This document shows positions 1 to 10,940 of a stretch of DNA of 64,000 bases, piece after piece. Both the position numbers and the translations under genes were made by a program. The DNA is from Bombyx mori. Taxonomy: Eukaryota; Arthropoda; Insecta; Lepidoptera; Bombycidae. The stretch spans positions 12,666,001-12,730,000 of the forward strand of contig NC_085114.1 in the NCBI RefSeq assembly GCF_030269925.1, in the 5' to 3' direction. Under the pieces are notes generated by a model that was given only the letters and a program-made list of their open reading frames with translations, was not told where the DNA came from and ran no database searches. The first letter of the stretch is position 1, and each line of letters opens with the position of its first letter.

Positions 1-207
1 GCGGAAACATTAAATCAAATTTGCATGGAGTTGGAACATTTATTTATTTATTTTATTTATTAGGCACACAGTACACATGACAAGCTAAAGAGATACACAA
101 AAAATAACAATAAGTAAAAACAGAAAACTGGCTTACAACATAAACCATGTGCGCACGACTACGCCAGACAAATGTGCTGAGTTTGTACACAATGGTCCTT
201 ACAACTA

Positions 208-350
208 TTTAGCCCACTGAGTTTCTCGTCTGATCCGGTGGTAGATTAAGCACTGCTCTTGCTAGGGCCAGTGTTAGCAACACTCCGGTTTGAAACCCGT
301 GAGCTCACCTACACGTCAAGGAGAAGCTGAAATAGCCTCACTAGGCTACC
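208..350 (+). repeat. Family R repeat, partial copy
   Basis: Matches the 3' part of family R, including the CTGAGTTTCTCG core, the segment CTTGCTAGGGCCAGTGTTAG and the end GCTGAAATAGCCTC. Other copies end in poly(A), which fits a non-LTR retroelement. The copy is diverged and lacks the terminal A-run. The family is unassigned. Confidence 0.65.
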
Positions 351-1099
351 CTCGACACCACAGTTCATGATGCTCTACGCTCGGCGGCAGATAGAGGCAA
401 ATGGCGTGGAATGGTCCGTAATGAACTCTTGTTGCGAGGAGGTGGTCACGACCCTCAGTATTGAGGAAACCGAAACAAGAAAGGCTATCAACATAAGTAG
501 GAAAAAAACAACAATAACTATATGACAAAACAACACCATAACGAAAACTAATCTAACTTATAACGTAAGGAAATAATTTTACTCACAATATACATACGTT
601 TACAATATTTATAATTTACAACAGCTTCCCTTCGTTTGCTGCTAGCGCAAAGTTAAAGAACTCGCACTAAACACACTGTAGATAAGGCCTAATGCGAGCC
701 CGCATGAGTGGATAACACTGTTCTGTCTTTTACCGCGAAGCAGAAGCTCCAGTTTGAAGGGTGACTTCGAACTCATGGTGGGTAACAGCGTTCACAGTGT
801 ATTGTCTCCTGTAAACGCTTCATCGGTAGGTACGTTAGCTAATACAAAAAACAATTCAATGTTTCCACAATCGAATGCAAGATATCAAACATGGTCGATT
901 CCTAGAGACCAATTCTAGAAATCAGAAGTAAATGCTCTTAATCGCATTCAATTGACAACCGTGATAAAACAAATAATAAGTCGCTTTGTGGAAGCGATGT
1001 TATATATTTTTAGTCCGACAATAATAATTAGATAAAGCATTTGAAAATAACAAAAAACAAAATTAGCGCCAAAGCTGTGAGTGAGAAAATTGAAAATGC
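351..1099. other. AT-rich DNA, no gene seen
   Basis: No convincing coding region, RNA gene or recognised repeat. The short open frame at 346-528 overlaps the repeat end and has no recognisable protein features. Confidence 0.5.
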
Positions 1100-1372
1100 A
1101 CAGGTAATTTTTTTAAGAGATTTTATGACCTGGTAACTAATACCTTTAAGTCATGTCTTATTTTAATTTATATTCATATTTTTATGAAAAATGATATTAT
1201 GGAGTGAAATGAAATGAAGATGATTAATTTGAGACATTAATCAACTGGGATGAAATTAAATGAAATGAGATGAGATGATATGGGATGAAATATAATCTCA
1301 GTAAAATGGTGGTCATTCAAAAATTTTTTTTAGTGGACTTTTTGGAGAATCCCGCGAAGTTACGAGTCGCAC
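1100..1372 (-). repeat. Family P repeat, minus orientation
   Basis: Reads as the reverse complement of the distal part of the complete family P copy at 51461-51879: it shares TTTTATGACCTGGTAACTAA, the GAAATGAAATGA purine-rich tract and TAGTGGACTTTTTGG. About 400 bp to the right lies another P copy in plus orientation. Confidence 0.6.
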
Positions 1373-1767
1373 AGATAATATAAAAAAAATGAGCAGATAT
1401 TTAAAAAAATATATTGCTTTACATTACATTACAAAACAAAATACATAGTTGCATCGTGAAGCTGTTGTTACTATCGTGGTTGTAAAAGTTATTGAAATAA
1501 ACTGTATTTGTATTACACGATGATTATGTAATGCAATAATAATACAACATTTAACGAGTCGCGCTATCGCTTATTTAAACAATCCTTTACAATTTAATCT
1601 CGCATGTTTTATTCTATTTATATTATTTTACATATTTCAGACGTTTATTATTTTACAGTTTTCTTAGTAACTTATGTCTTAGAAGAGGCACGGGAGAACT
1701 TAACAATAAGATTTTATATCAATCTGCACGTTATCACATTTTACTCTCAATTTTTAGAAAAAGATTA
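1373..1767. other. AT-rich DNA, nothing recognised
   Basis: Sequence between two oppositely oriented family P copies. No gene or recognised repeat seen. Confidence 0.4.
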
Positions 1768-2095
1768 AGGGTTTTTTGGTGGAAACGCGATGGGCGAAGT
1801 TGTGTGAGCTGATTTATGATATTAATGTTGTGCTTTATCAGGTTTAAATGTGCAATGACGCTGGTTTAATAAGTCTTTAGCATCTGTGAAAGGGCACAAA
1901 CGTGGGAATATTAAACAAATCCCTTAGACGTAGCTCCTTGAGTTCCAAAAAGTCCACGGAAAAGTCATAGGTTGTCAAATGAATCAACTTCGTCTTATTT
2001 CGTTTCATATCATTTTTCACAAAACATAACATACTTAAGTAAAAAAATTATAAGACTCGGCTCAAAGGTCTCGTTACCAGGCCATAAAATAATTT
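1768..2095 (+). repeat. Family P repeat, plus orientation
   Basis: Diverged copy of family P starting near GGTGGAAACGCGATGGGCGA and running through CAGGTTTAAATGTGCAATGA, GCATCTGTGAAAGGGCACAA and AGTCCACGGAAAA to ACCAGGCCATAAAAT. Family biology unknown; the intact copy at 51461-51879 has an A-run and a 10-bp target duplication, so it probably retroposes. Confidence 0.6.
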
Positions 2096-2603
2096 AAAAT
2101 AATATGTATTTCAATACGCAAAGGGGTCCAAACACTGGTCCAAATAGTACCAAATATAATACCAAAAAACAAATTTACAATATTTCTTTTTTTTGTTAGG
2201 TTGTATTACATACAACGAATGTGTAAAACGTTTACTAATAATTAAACTACACAAATAAAAATGAATAAATACCCTTTGTGTTAACAAAAAAAATAATTAC
2301 AAGGACATGAATTGGTCGCTAAATCATCGGCGTGTGGGTTAAATAGCACCCTAACAGTAGTAGATGCGGGTCGGTGATCGAAATATGTTATCTGATATAC
2401 TACTCCGATAACACTGTTGACCATTAATGAATCATTTAGTCGCATTTTTCTAGACACGCGTATAGAGATGAGGTGGTAATATTCTAGTACACCACTTAGT
2501 ACAACAGCACAGTTTCGTATTTGAATATTCCTATAAAATATTCCTAAATTAAAATCAATCGAACTCTGTGTAGTTTCGCTGTCGTATTAATTAATAACAC
2601 TAG
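2096..2603. other. AT-rich DNA, no gene seen
   Basis: No coding region or recognised repeat; short A and T runs only. Confidence 0.4.
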
Positions 2604-2883
2604 ATGATGACCGAGCTTTGCTCGACTTTTTATTTTATTTTTATAACGCCATCTTGTTGTGTCTTTAAAGCAGTAAAAATAGTATTATTATTAATCGCCA
2701 ATAGATGTCGGGAAAAGTCATAAAGTTGATTATCGATAAAGTTGATTATTGAAAACACGAATAAAACAACATTTTCTGAAAATAAATCGTAGCTAGATCG
2801 ATTTATCGTCCCCGAAATCCCCTGTATACTAAATTTTATGAAAATCGTTCGAGCCGTTTCCGAGATTCAGATTATAATAATAT
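2604..2883 (+). repeat. RTE-like short element (AT-rich tail)
   Basis: Starts with GATGACCGAGCTTTGCTCG and ends with AAATCGTTCGAGCCGTTTCC followed by a TATA-rich tail, a layout I know from RTE-type LINE tails and their non-autonomous derivatives in Lepidoptera. The tandem duplication starts inside this element at about 2807. Assignment by pattern memory only. Confidence 0.45.
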
Positions 2884-3092
2884 ATATCTATACTAATATT
2901 ATAAAGAGGAAAGATTTGTTTGTTTCGAATAGGCTCCGAAACTACTGGACCGATTTGAAAAATTCTTTTTCCATTAGAAGCCGACATTGTCCCTGATGAA
3001 CATAGGCTACTTTTAAAAAAAAAAATTTTTTTTGTTTTGTTTCATATGTGTTTTAATGTTTCCGAAGCGAAGCGAGGGCGGGTCGCTAGTTT
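2884..3092 (-). repeat. RTE-like short element, minus orientation
   Basis: On the minus strand this begins at CTAGCGACCCGCCCTCGC and ends at CTTTATAATATTAGTATAG, the same start and end layout as the element at 56185-56613. The internal CTACTGGACCGATTTGAAAA segment is typical of RTE-like tails in insects. Duplicated at 6527-6735. Confidence 0.55.
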
Positions 3093-3502
3093 TATATATA
3101 TACAAGAATTGCTCGTTTAAAGGTATAAGATTATTTGTTTTTATTGTCAGCCCTAACTTGTTATTTCGTCGTAATTTTCAAAAGAATGTCGTGTTTCCTT
3201 AAACGAACCGTGAAAGATACGACGGCTGTCGGCAACCGTGTTTCGACATAGAAAAACGATACTTTTTGTCGTATTTCTAGCTAATTCAGAAATTGGTTAT
3301 AGATTGAACCGTGCAGACGAGACGCGACGACTTTAGTTGAATCTAAGTTGGGATTGAGCAATTTGAAGCTTCAGTAAAAGTTGACCATATAACTCGGGAG
3401 ATGAGGTCTCGCGCACCACATGATTTACGATGATAAAAAGCACGATAAGTACATAAACAGGAACATAAACAGGATGTCAATCACCAAATATAAAGCGCTT
3501 AG

Positions 3503-3760
3503 TTTTTTTTATTTTTTTATTTTTTATTGCTTATGTGGATGGACGAGATCACAGCACGCATGGTGTTAAGTGGTTACTGGAGCCCATAGACATCTACAAC
3601 GTAAATGCGCCATCCACCTTGAGATATAAGTTCGAAGGTCTCAAGTATAGTTACAACGGCTGCCCCACCCTTCAAACCGAAACGCATTACTGCTTCACGG
3701 CAGAAATAGGCAGGGTGGTGGTACCTAGCCCTGCGGACTCACAAGAGGTCCTACCACCAG
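3503..3760 (-). mobile_element. Bm1-like SINE, minus strand
   Basis: The T-run at 3503-3526 is the complement of the 3' A-tail, followed by the inverted tail and body (AAGTGGTTACTGGAGCCCAT, CTTCACGGCAGAAATAGG) up to CTACCACCAG. The tRNA-like head is absent, as in most copies here. Somewhat diverged from the window consensus. The 109-residue open frame crossing it is incidental. Confidence 0.85.
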
Positions 3761-4875
3761 TAAATTCACAAGAGGAAGAGAGAATTAGCGCACCAAATAA
3801 AGCAGTGAGCGAGAATCATCTCTCGAGTGCAAACAAACCCTACTTCCCGATGATCCGTTTATGATAAAAAGAATTGGGCCTATATAGTTCGAATTGTACA
3901 TCGCAAAGATTCAAGCGTTTCTTTGTCTATACAAACAGACATACTGAATTATCACGAGACGAGAAGTTTTAGGGCGCCCGGAGCTAATTAATTCAATTAG
4001 CATCAGTTAAGTCTTTGAATGTTGATTAGAACTTTTTCTTCTAACTAGAACTGTAATTTTGAGTTTCTATTTTATCAGTACAAATCAAATGATAAATTAA
4101 AAAAAAAAAAAAAAAATTGTGCTTGTATTTGTGATTTTTTGGTATATATAATATAATATATATAAATAATATATTTTTAGGAACCAGTTGTGAAGTATTT
4201 AAAAAAAAAAGCAATTATCCGATCAAAGGGCACTTAAATAACAACCTTTAACAAGGGCTTTCTCTGTTCCAAATATTATTTGAGTCCCACAAATATTTAC
4301 AAGATATTATTAAGTCAATATCCTCTCTATTATTACTGAGAAACAATAATAAGTTTTGATTTGTATGAGATTGTAGTTGTTATTTTATTGTAATTAAATG
4401 TTCGAGACAAGGTTATGTCGTAATGCGGGTGCTGATATTCGCGCCATGGTTGACACTTAGCTCAAATAATCACTGACATCACGAAAAAATATTCACGTAA
4501 ATTCCACTTGTTTTTAATTAGATGTGTGTACCGAGAATCGAGATTGTTTGAAAAAACAAAACAATTATTTGTGAAAACACCGTAGATAATTGATACTGGG
4601 TTTCGATAGAGTCGTAACAATAAGCTCAGAGAATAAATTTGTTGAAATATTGATTGTTAATTTGTTCGTTTTTTGCAAATAAATAATAGTTTAAAAAACT
4701 AAACAAACACGCTTTTATAGAATAATCCAACTAAAAAAATCAATATAGAAAATAAATTTATTGTTAAGAACAAGCGTGGAGCACATACGTGGTGTCAATA
4801 GGTATAAATATTTTGTTGACAGATATGAGTAGAAGCATTATAGAAGGATAATAATTTTGATAATATCTTAAAAAA

Positions 4876-5587
4876 ACACCTTCTTGGGCTCACCTATTAT
4901 AAGAAATGTTGCGTTAATTACATTTCTGAATGTATTTAATCATCTTTTACATTTGTAATTCACGCTTACGTAAAAAAAACCATTACAAACAATAACATCT
5001 TCTTGGGTTCACCTATTATAAGAAATGTTGCGTTAATTACATTTATGAATGTATTTAATCATCTTTTACATTTGTAATTCATGCTTACGTAAAAATAAAA
5101 CATCACAAACAAAAACACCTTCTTGGGCTCACCTATTATAAGAAATGTTGCGTTAATTACATTTCTGAATGTATTTAATCATCTTTTACATTTGTAATTC
5201 ACGCTGACGTAAAAAAAAACATTACAAACAATAACATCTTCTTGGGTTCACCTATTATAAGAAATGTTGCGTTAATTACATTTATGAATGTATTTAATCA
5301 TCTTTTACATTTGTAATTCATGCTTACGTAAAAATAAAACATCACAAACAAAAACACCTTCTTGGGCTCACCTATTATAAGAAATGTTGCGTTAATTACA
5401 TTTCTGAATGTATTTAATCATCTTTTACATTTGTAATTCACGCTTACGTAAAAAAAAACATTACAAAGAAAAACATCTTCTTGGGTTGACCTTATTATAA
5501 GAAATATTTCGTTAAAATATATGAATGAATTTAATAATCATTTTACATTTGTAATTCATGCTTACGTAAAAAAATAACATTACAAAC
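4876..5587. repeat. Six-unit satellite with alternating A/B monomers
   Basis: Six head-to-tail units of about 119 bp start (TTCTTGGG landmark) at 4881, 5000, 5120, 5239, 5359 and 5478. Units 1, 3 and 5 share the variants CACCTTCTTGGGCTC, TTTCTGAATG and TTCACGCT. Units 2, 4 and 6 share CATCTTCTTGGGTT, TATGAATG and TTCATGCT. The true repeat unit is therefore a ~239-bp dimer, a small higher-order array. The last unit is most diverged. No coding potential. Confidence 0.93.
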
Positions 5588-5947
5588 ATGAGTGCTACGT
5601 ATGTTATTCTGAAAGAAATTATGTGTTGCAGCAGAACTCCTATTACGGAAACTCCGTCGACATTAAGTTTAGTAACGACACTCCCATACCGGACCCGACG
5701 TGAATGGGTTCACAGGTAACATGTTTGATAAGTCTAGAATGTAGCTTTAATTAATTTAGCTTAATAGAACCGAGCACTCCCATATTAGGTGACTCATCTT
5801 TTTATAGGCAGAGTTCGCATAAGGCACGTTTGTTATTATAACCTAGATAAAATTCACGATTTTCTTTTGTTAGTGCTAAAGGAGCAGAGCAGATAGAGAG
5901 ATGAGTAAAGATCGAAGTCTCAATTGTATAGTACAACGGCTGTTCAA

Positions 5948-6173
5948 CTGGTGGTAGGACCTCTTGAGTCCGCGCGGGTAGGTACCACCGCCCTGCCTAT
6001 TTCTGCTGTGAAGCAGTAATGCGTTTCGATTTGTGTGAGGCAGCCGTTGTAACTAAACTAAGACCTTAGAACTTGTATCTCAAGATCGGTAGCTTATTTA
6101 TGTTGTAGATGTCTATGGGCTCCAGTAACCACTTAATACCAGGTGGGCTCACCCACCTAATCAATAAAAAAAA
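5948..6173 (+). mobile_element. Bm1-like SINE, plus strand
   Basis: Runs from CTGGTGGTAGGACCTC through CTATTTCTGCTGTGAAGCAG and GGCTCCAGTAACCACTTA to CAATAAAAAAAA. Headless copy. Between 6174 and 6386 an inverted, strongly diverged SINE stretch (GGCAGATATAGGCAG, CTTACCACCAG) follows, then a short GGTAA pentamer run at about 6387-6403. Confidence 0.85.
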
Positions 6174-6526
6174 CATGTTCAATCGGCGTACATGGCTGTT
6201 TTTCGGCAGATATAGGCAGTTTGGTCCTACCCTTGCGGCTGCATAAAACGCCCCACTATCTTTATGAAAGTAATTGCTATTAATTACCAAATAAACCAAA
6301 GCAGGATTGTAGTACGCGTACCTTCTTTGAGGTTTTATCTTCATCTTTTAGTAGTACCTATGCATACGGGCGTCTTACCACCAGTAAGGTAAGGTAAGGT
6401 AAGAAACTTGATGAGGTATTTATTTAGGTATAATAGTCCGTTGATTGTTCGTCCCCGAAATCCCCTGTATACTAAATTTTATGAAAATCGTTCGAGCCGT
6501 TTCCGAGATTCAGATTATAATAATAT

Positions 6527-6735
6527 ATATCTATACTAATATTATAAAGAGGAAAGATTTGTTTGTTTCGAATAGGCTCCGAAACTACTGGACCGATTTG
6601 AAAAATTCTTTTTCCATTAGAAGCCGACATTGTCCCTGATGAACATAGGCTACTTTTAAAAAAAAAAATTTTTTTTGTTTTGTTTCATATGTGTTTTAAT
6701 GTTTCCGAAGCGAAGCGAGGGCGGGTCGCTAGTTT
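6527..6735 (-). repeat. RTE-like short element (duplicate)
   Basis: Copy of the 2884-3092 element inside the second tandem unit; no difference seen. Confidence 0.55.
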
Positions 6736-7145
6736 TATATATATACAAGAATTGCTCGTTTAAAGGTATAAGATTATTTGTGTTTATTGTCAGCCCTAAC
6801 TTGTTATTTCGTCGTAATTTTCAAAAGAATGTCGTGTTTCCTTAAACGAACCGTGAAAGATACGACGGCTGTCGGCAACCGTGTTTCGACATAGAAAAAC
6901 GATACTTTTTGTCGTATTTCTAGCTAATTCAGAAATTGGTTATAGATTGAACCGTGCAGACGAGACGCGACGACTTTAGTTGAATCTAAGTTGGGATTGA
7001 GCAATTTGAAGCTTCAGTAAAAGTTGACCATATAACTCGGGAGATGAGGTCTCGCGCACCACATGATTTACGATGATAAAAAGCACGATAAGTACATAAA
7101 CAGGAACATAAACAGGATGTCAATCACCAAATATAAAGCGCTTAG

Positions 7146-7403
7146 TTTTTTTTATTTTTTTATTTTTTATTGCTTATGTGGATGGACGAGATCACAGCAC
7201 GCATGGTGTTAAGTGGTTACTGGAGCCCATAGACATCTACAACGTAAATGCGCCATCCACCTTGAGATATAAGTTCGAAGGTCTCAAGTATAGTTACAAC
7301 GGCTGCCCCACCCTTCAAACCGAAACGCATTACTGCTTCACGGCAGAAATAGGCAGGGTGGTGGTACCTAGCCCTGCGGACTCACAAGAGGTCCTACCAC
7401 CAG
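7146..7403 (-). mobile_element. Bm1-like SINE, minus strand (duplicate)
   Basis: Same SINE copy as at 3503-3760, carried in the second tandem unit. Confidence 0.85.
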
Positions 7404-8518
7404 TAAATTCACAAGAGGAAGAGAGAATTAGCGCACCAAATAAAGCAGTGAGCGAGAATCATCTCTCGAGTGCAAACAAACCCTACTTCCCGATGATCCG
7501 TTTATGATAAAAAGAATTGGGCCTATATAGTTCGAATTGTACATCGCAAAGATTCAAGCGTTTCTTTGTCTATACAAACAGACATACTGAATTATCACGA
7601 GACGAGAAGTTTTAGGGCGCCCGGAGCTAATTAATTCAATTAGCATCAGTTAAGTCTTTGAATGTTGATTAGAACTTTTTCTTCTAACTAGAACTGTAAT
7701 TTTGAGTTTCTATTTTATCAGTACAAATCAAATGATAAATTAAAAAAAAAAAAAAAAAATTGTGCTTGTATTTGTGATTTTTTGGTATATATAATATAAT
7801 ATATATAAATAATATATTTTTAGGAACCAGTTGTGAAGTATTTAAAAAAAAAAGCAATTATCCGATCAAAGGGCACTTAAATAACAACCTTTAACAAGGG
7901 CTTTCTCTGTTCCAAATATTATTTGAGTCCCACAAATATTTACAAGATATTATTAAGTCAATATCCTCTCTATTATTACTGAGAAACAATAATAAGTTTT
8001 GATTTGTATGAGATTGTAGTTGTTATTTTAATGTAATTAAATGTTCGAGACAAGGTTATGTCGTAATGCGGGTGCTGATATTCGCGCCATGGTTGACACT
8101 TAGCTCAAATAATCACTGACATCACGAAAAAATATTCACGTAAATTCCACTTGTTTTTAATTAGATGTGTGTACCGAGAATCGAGATTGTTTGAAAAAAC
8201 AAAACAATTATTTGTGAAAACACCGTAGATAATTGATACTGGGTTTCGATAGAGTCGTAACAATAAGCTCAGAGAATAAATTTGTTGAAATATTGATTGT
8301 TAATTTGTTCGTTTTTTGCAAATAAATAATAGTTTAAAAAACTAAACAAACACGCTTTTATAGAATAATCCAACTAAAAAAATCAATATAGAAAATAAAT
8401 TTATTGTTAAGAACAAGCGTGGAGCACATACGTGGTGTCAATAGGTATAAATATTTTGTTGACAGATATGAGTAGAAGCATTATAGAAGGATAATAATTT
8501 TGATAATATCTTAAAAAA

Positions 8519-9230
8519 ACACCTTCTTGGGCTCACCTATTATAAGAAATGTTGCGTTAATTACATTTCTGAATGTATTTAATCATCTTTTACATTTGTA
8601 ATTCACGCTTACGTAAAAAAAACCATTACAAACAATAACATCTTCTTGGGTTCACCTATTATAAGAAATGTTGCGTTAATTACATTTATGAATGTATTTA
8701 ATCATCTTTTACATTTGTAATTCATGCTTACGTAAAAATAAAACATCACAAACAAAAACACCTTCTTGGGCTCACCTATTATAAGAAATGTTGCGTTAAT
8801 TACATTTCTGAATGTATTTAATCATCTTTTACATTTGTAATTCACGCTGACGTAAAAAAAAACATTACAAACAATAACATCTTCTTGGGTTCACCTATTA
8901 TAAGAAATGTTGCGTTAATTACATTTATGAATGTATTTAATCATCTTTTACATTTGTAATTCATGCTTACGTAAAAATAAAACATCACAAACAAAAACAC
9001 CTTCTTGGGCTCACCTATTATAAGAAATGTTGCGTTAATTACATTTCTGAATGTATTTAATCATCTTTTACATTTGTAATTCACGCTTACGTAAAAAAAA
9101 ACATTACAAAGAAAAACATCTTCTTGGGTTGACCTTATTATAAGAAATATTTCGTTAAAATATATGAATGTATTTAATAATCATTTTACATTTGTAATTC
9201 ATGCTTACGTAAAAAAATAACATTACAAAC
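8519..9230. repeat. Alternating A/B satellite (duplicate array)
   Basis: Second instance of the six-unit ~119-bp array, in tandem unit 2. The only difference noticed from the first array is A/T at 5528/9171 in the last monomer. Confidence 0.93.
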
Positions 9231-9590
9231 ATGAGTGCTACGTATGTTATTCTGAAAGAAATTATGTGTTGCAGCAGAACTCCTATTACGGAAACTCCGT
9301 CGACATTAAGTTTAGTAACGACACTCCCATACCGGACCCGACGTGAATGGGTTCACAGGTAACATGTTTGATAAGTCTAGAATGTAGCTTTAATTAATTT
9401 AGCTTAATAGAACCGAGCACTCCCATATTAGGTGACTCATCTTTTTATAGGCAGAGTTCGCATAAGGCACGTTTGTTATTATAACCTAGATAAAATTCAC
9501 GATTTTCTTTTGTTAGTGCTAAAGGAGCAGAGCAGATAGAGAGATGAGTAAAGATCGAAGTCTCAATTGTATAGTACAACGGCTGTTCAA

Positions 9591-9816
9591 CTGGTGGTAG
9601 GACCTCTTGAGTCCGCGCGGGTAGGTACCACCGCCCTGCCTATTTCTGCTGTGAAGCAGTAATGCGTTTCGATTTGTGTGAGGCAGCCGTTGTAACTAAA
9701 CTAAGACCTTAGAACTTGTATCTCAAGATCGGTAGCTTATTTATGTTGTAGATGTCTATGGGCTCCAGTAACCACTTAATACCAGGTGGGCTCACCCACC
9801 TAATCAATAAAAAAAA
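9591..9816 (+). mobile_element. Bm1-like SINE, plus strand (duplicate)
   Basis: Same SINE as 5948-6173 in tandem unit 2, with the same diverged inverted stretch behind it. Confidence 0.85.
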
Positions 9817-10117
9817 CATGTTCAATCGGCGTACATGGCTGTTTTTCGGCAGATATAGGCAGTTTGGTCCTACCCTTGCGGCTGCATAAAACGCCCCACT
9901 ATCTTTATGAAAGTAATTGCTATTAATTACCAAATAAACCAAAGCAGGATTGTAGTACGCGTACCTTCTTTGAGGTTTTATCTTCATCTTTTAGTAGTAC
10001 CTATGCATACGGGCGTCTTACCACCAGTAAGGTAAGGTAAGGTAAGAAACTTGATGAGGTATTTATTTAGGTATAATAGTCCGTTGATTGTTGACAAAAA
10101 AAACTTGATAATAGTAT

Positions 10118-10162
10118 ACTATGTTATAGTATATACTATAGTATAAGCTATAGTATACTATG
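10118..10162. repeat. AT palindrome cluster
   Basis: Three overlapping runs of ATAGTATACTAT-like palindromes follow each other just beyond the right edge of the tandem duplication. They could extrude as a cruciform. No gene nearby. Confidence 0.6.
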
Positions 10163-10882
10163 CTGTACATAATGTGTACCTACATCAGAGGTTCAAGAGA
10201 AGTTTTCTGTAACGAATCGAAGGGATTCAGGGTTTGTCCTGAGCGCTTTGATGTGACTAATAACGGCTTATCTGTGTCGATGACAATTCTGATTTCCATT
10301 AGCGACGATGATGACGTACCTACGTGATTGTTTTTTTTTTTTTACTCAAAATAACTCGAGAGCAATAATGCTATAAGCCCAATTTAGTATATATTGAAGT
10401 CACACATCAAATTCGCTAATTCGAAATGCAATCATAAGAGATGTGAAACGAAAATTCAGTGTTACCGGTTCAAAATGTTTGTGTCGTTTTGTTTAGTAAC
10501 ACTAGTTCTAGTAGCACTAGAACATTTTTCGAAATATTTTGATCTAAGGCCCAAAATTTTTATATTCTAGATTCTCTACATTAACTAAGAAATAATTTTC
10601 AATGACTTATATTTAACTGGAGTAGCTTGAAACTAGAAAGGTATCCTGGGAAATGTCTGTATGTAGGTACATACATATGTATATGTCTATAAGCTATCTT
10701 GAGACGCTAGATCCACGTCTTCTTGGTGGAAAATCCAAGATGAAGAGAGATTCACGACGGACATAGGAAGCATGATTGTTCCGACCTGTGTGGGCTCATA
10801 GCATACCACATCATTTGTAGGCTCAAGGTCGGAATTACGGGGAGAGAATAAAAGAAGTCGGACAGGATAACAAAGATAAGTG

Positions 10883-10940
10883 ATTGAAGTCGTCGTGGCC
10901 TAAAGGATAAGACGTCCGGTGCATTGATTTTGATGGAAAG
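10883..10940 (+). repeat. Bm1-like SINE head fragment
   Basis: GAAGTCGTCGTGGCCTAAAG followed by ACGTCCGGTGCATT is the tRNA-derived 5' head of the Bm1-like SINE; the same head is seen at 61308. The copy decays into other sequence after about 60 bp, so it is a remnant. Confidence 0.6.

Larger units (their letters stand above)
2807..6449. repeat. 3,643-bp tandem duplication, copy 1
   Basis: Every base from 2807 to 6449 recurs 3,643 bp downstream at 6450-10092. I noticed only three substitutions: 3139/6782 (T/G), 4388/8031 (T/A) and 5528/9171 (A/T). The two copies abut directly. The left breakpoint falls in an RTE-like tail and there is no long homology at the junction. The unit carries an RTE-like tail, two SINE copies and a satellite array. 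Either a very young segmental duplication or an assembly duplication. Confidence 0.97.
6450..10092. repeat. 3,643-bp tandem duplication, copy 2
   Basis: Second unit, directly abutting the first at 6449/6450. It ends at GATTGTT before GACAAAAAAAAC. Contents repeat copy 1 item for item: RTE-like tail 6527-6735, SINE 7146-7403, satellite 8519-9230, SINE 9591-9816. The 109- and 92-residue open frames seen in both units are translated SINE sequence, not genes. Confidence 0.97.

Noticed and set aside
3535..3864. 109-codon frame, identical at 7178-7507
   Set aside because: Mostly translated minus-strand SINE plus tandem duplication; identity reflects the duplication, not selection.
4876..5587. CRISPR-like array
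   Set aside because: The whole 119-bp unit is repeated without unique spacers; it is a satellite in a eukaryotic genome.
6066..6344. 92-codon frame, identical at 9709-9987
   Set aside because: Crosses a SINE tail and the diverged inverted SINE stretch; duplicated only because the whole 3.6 kb is.
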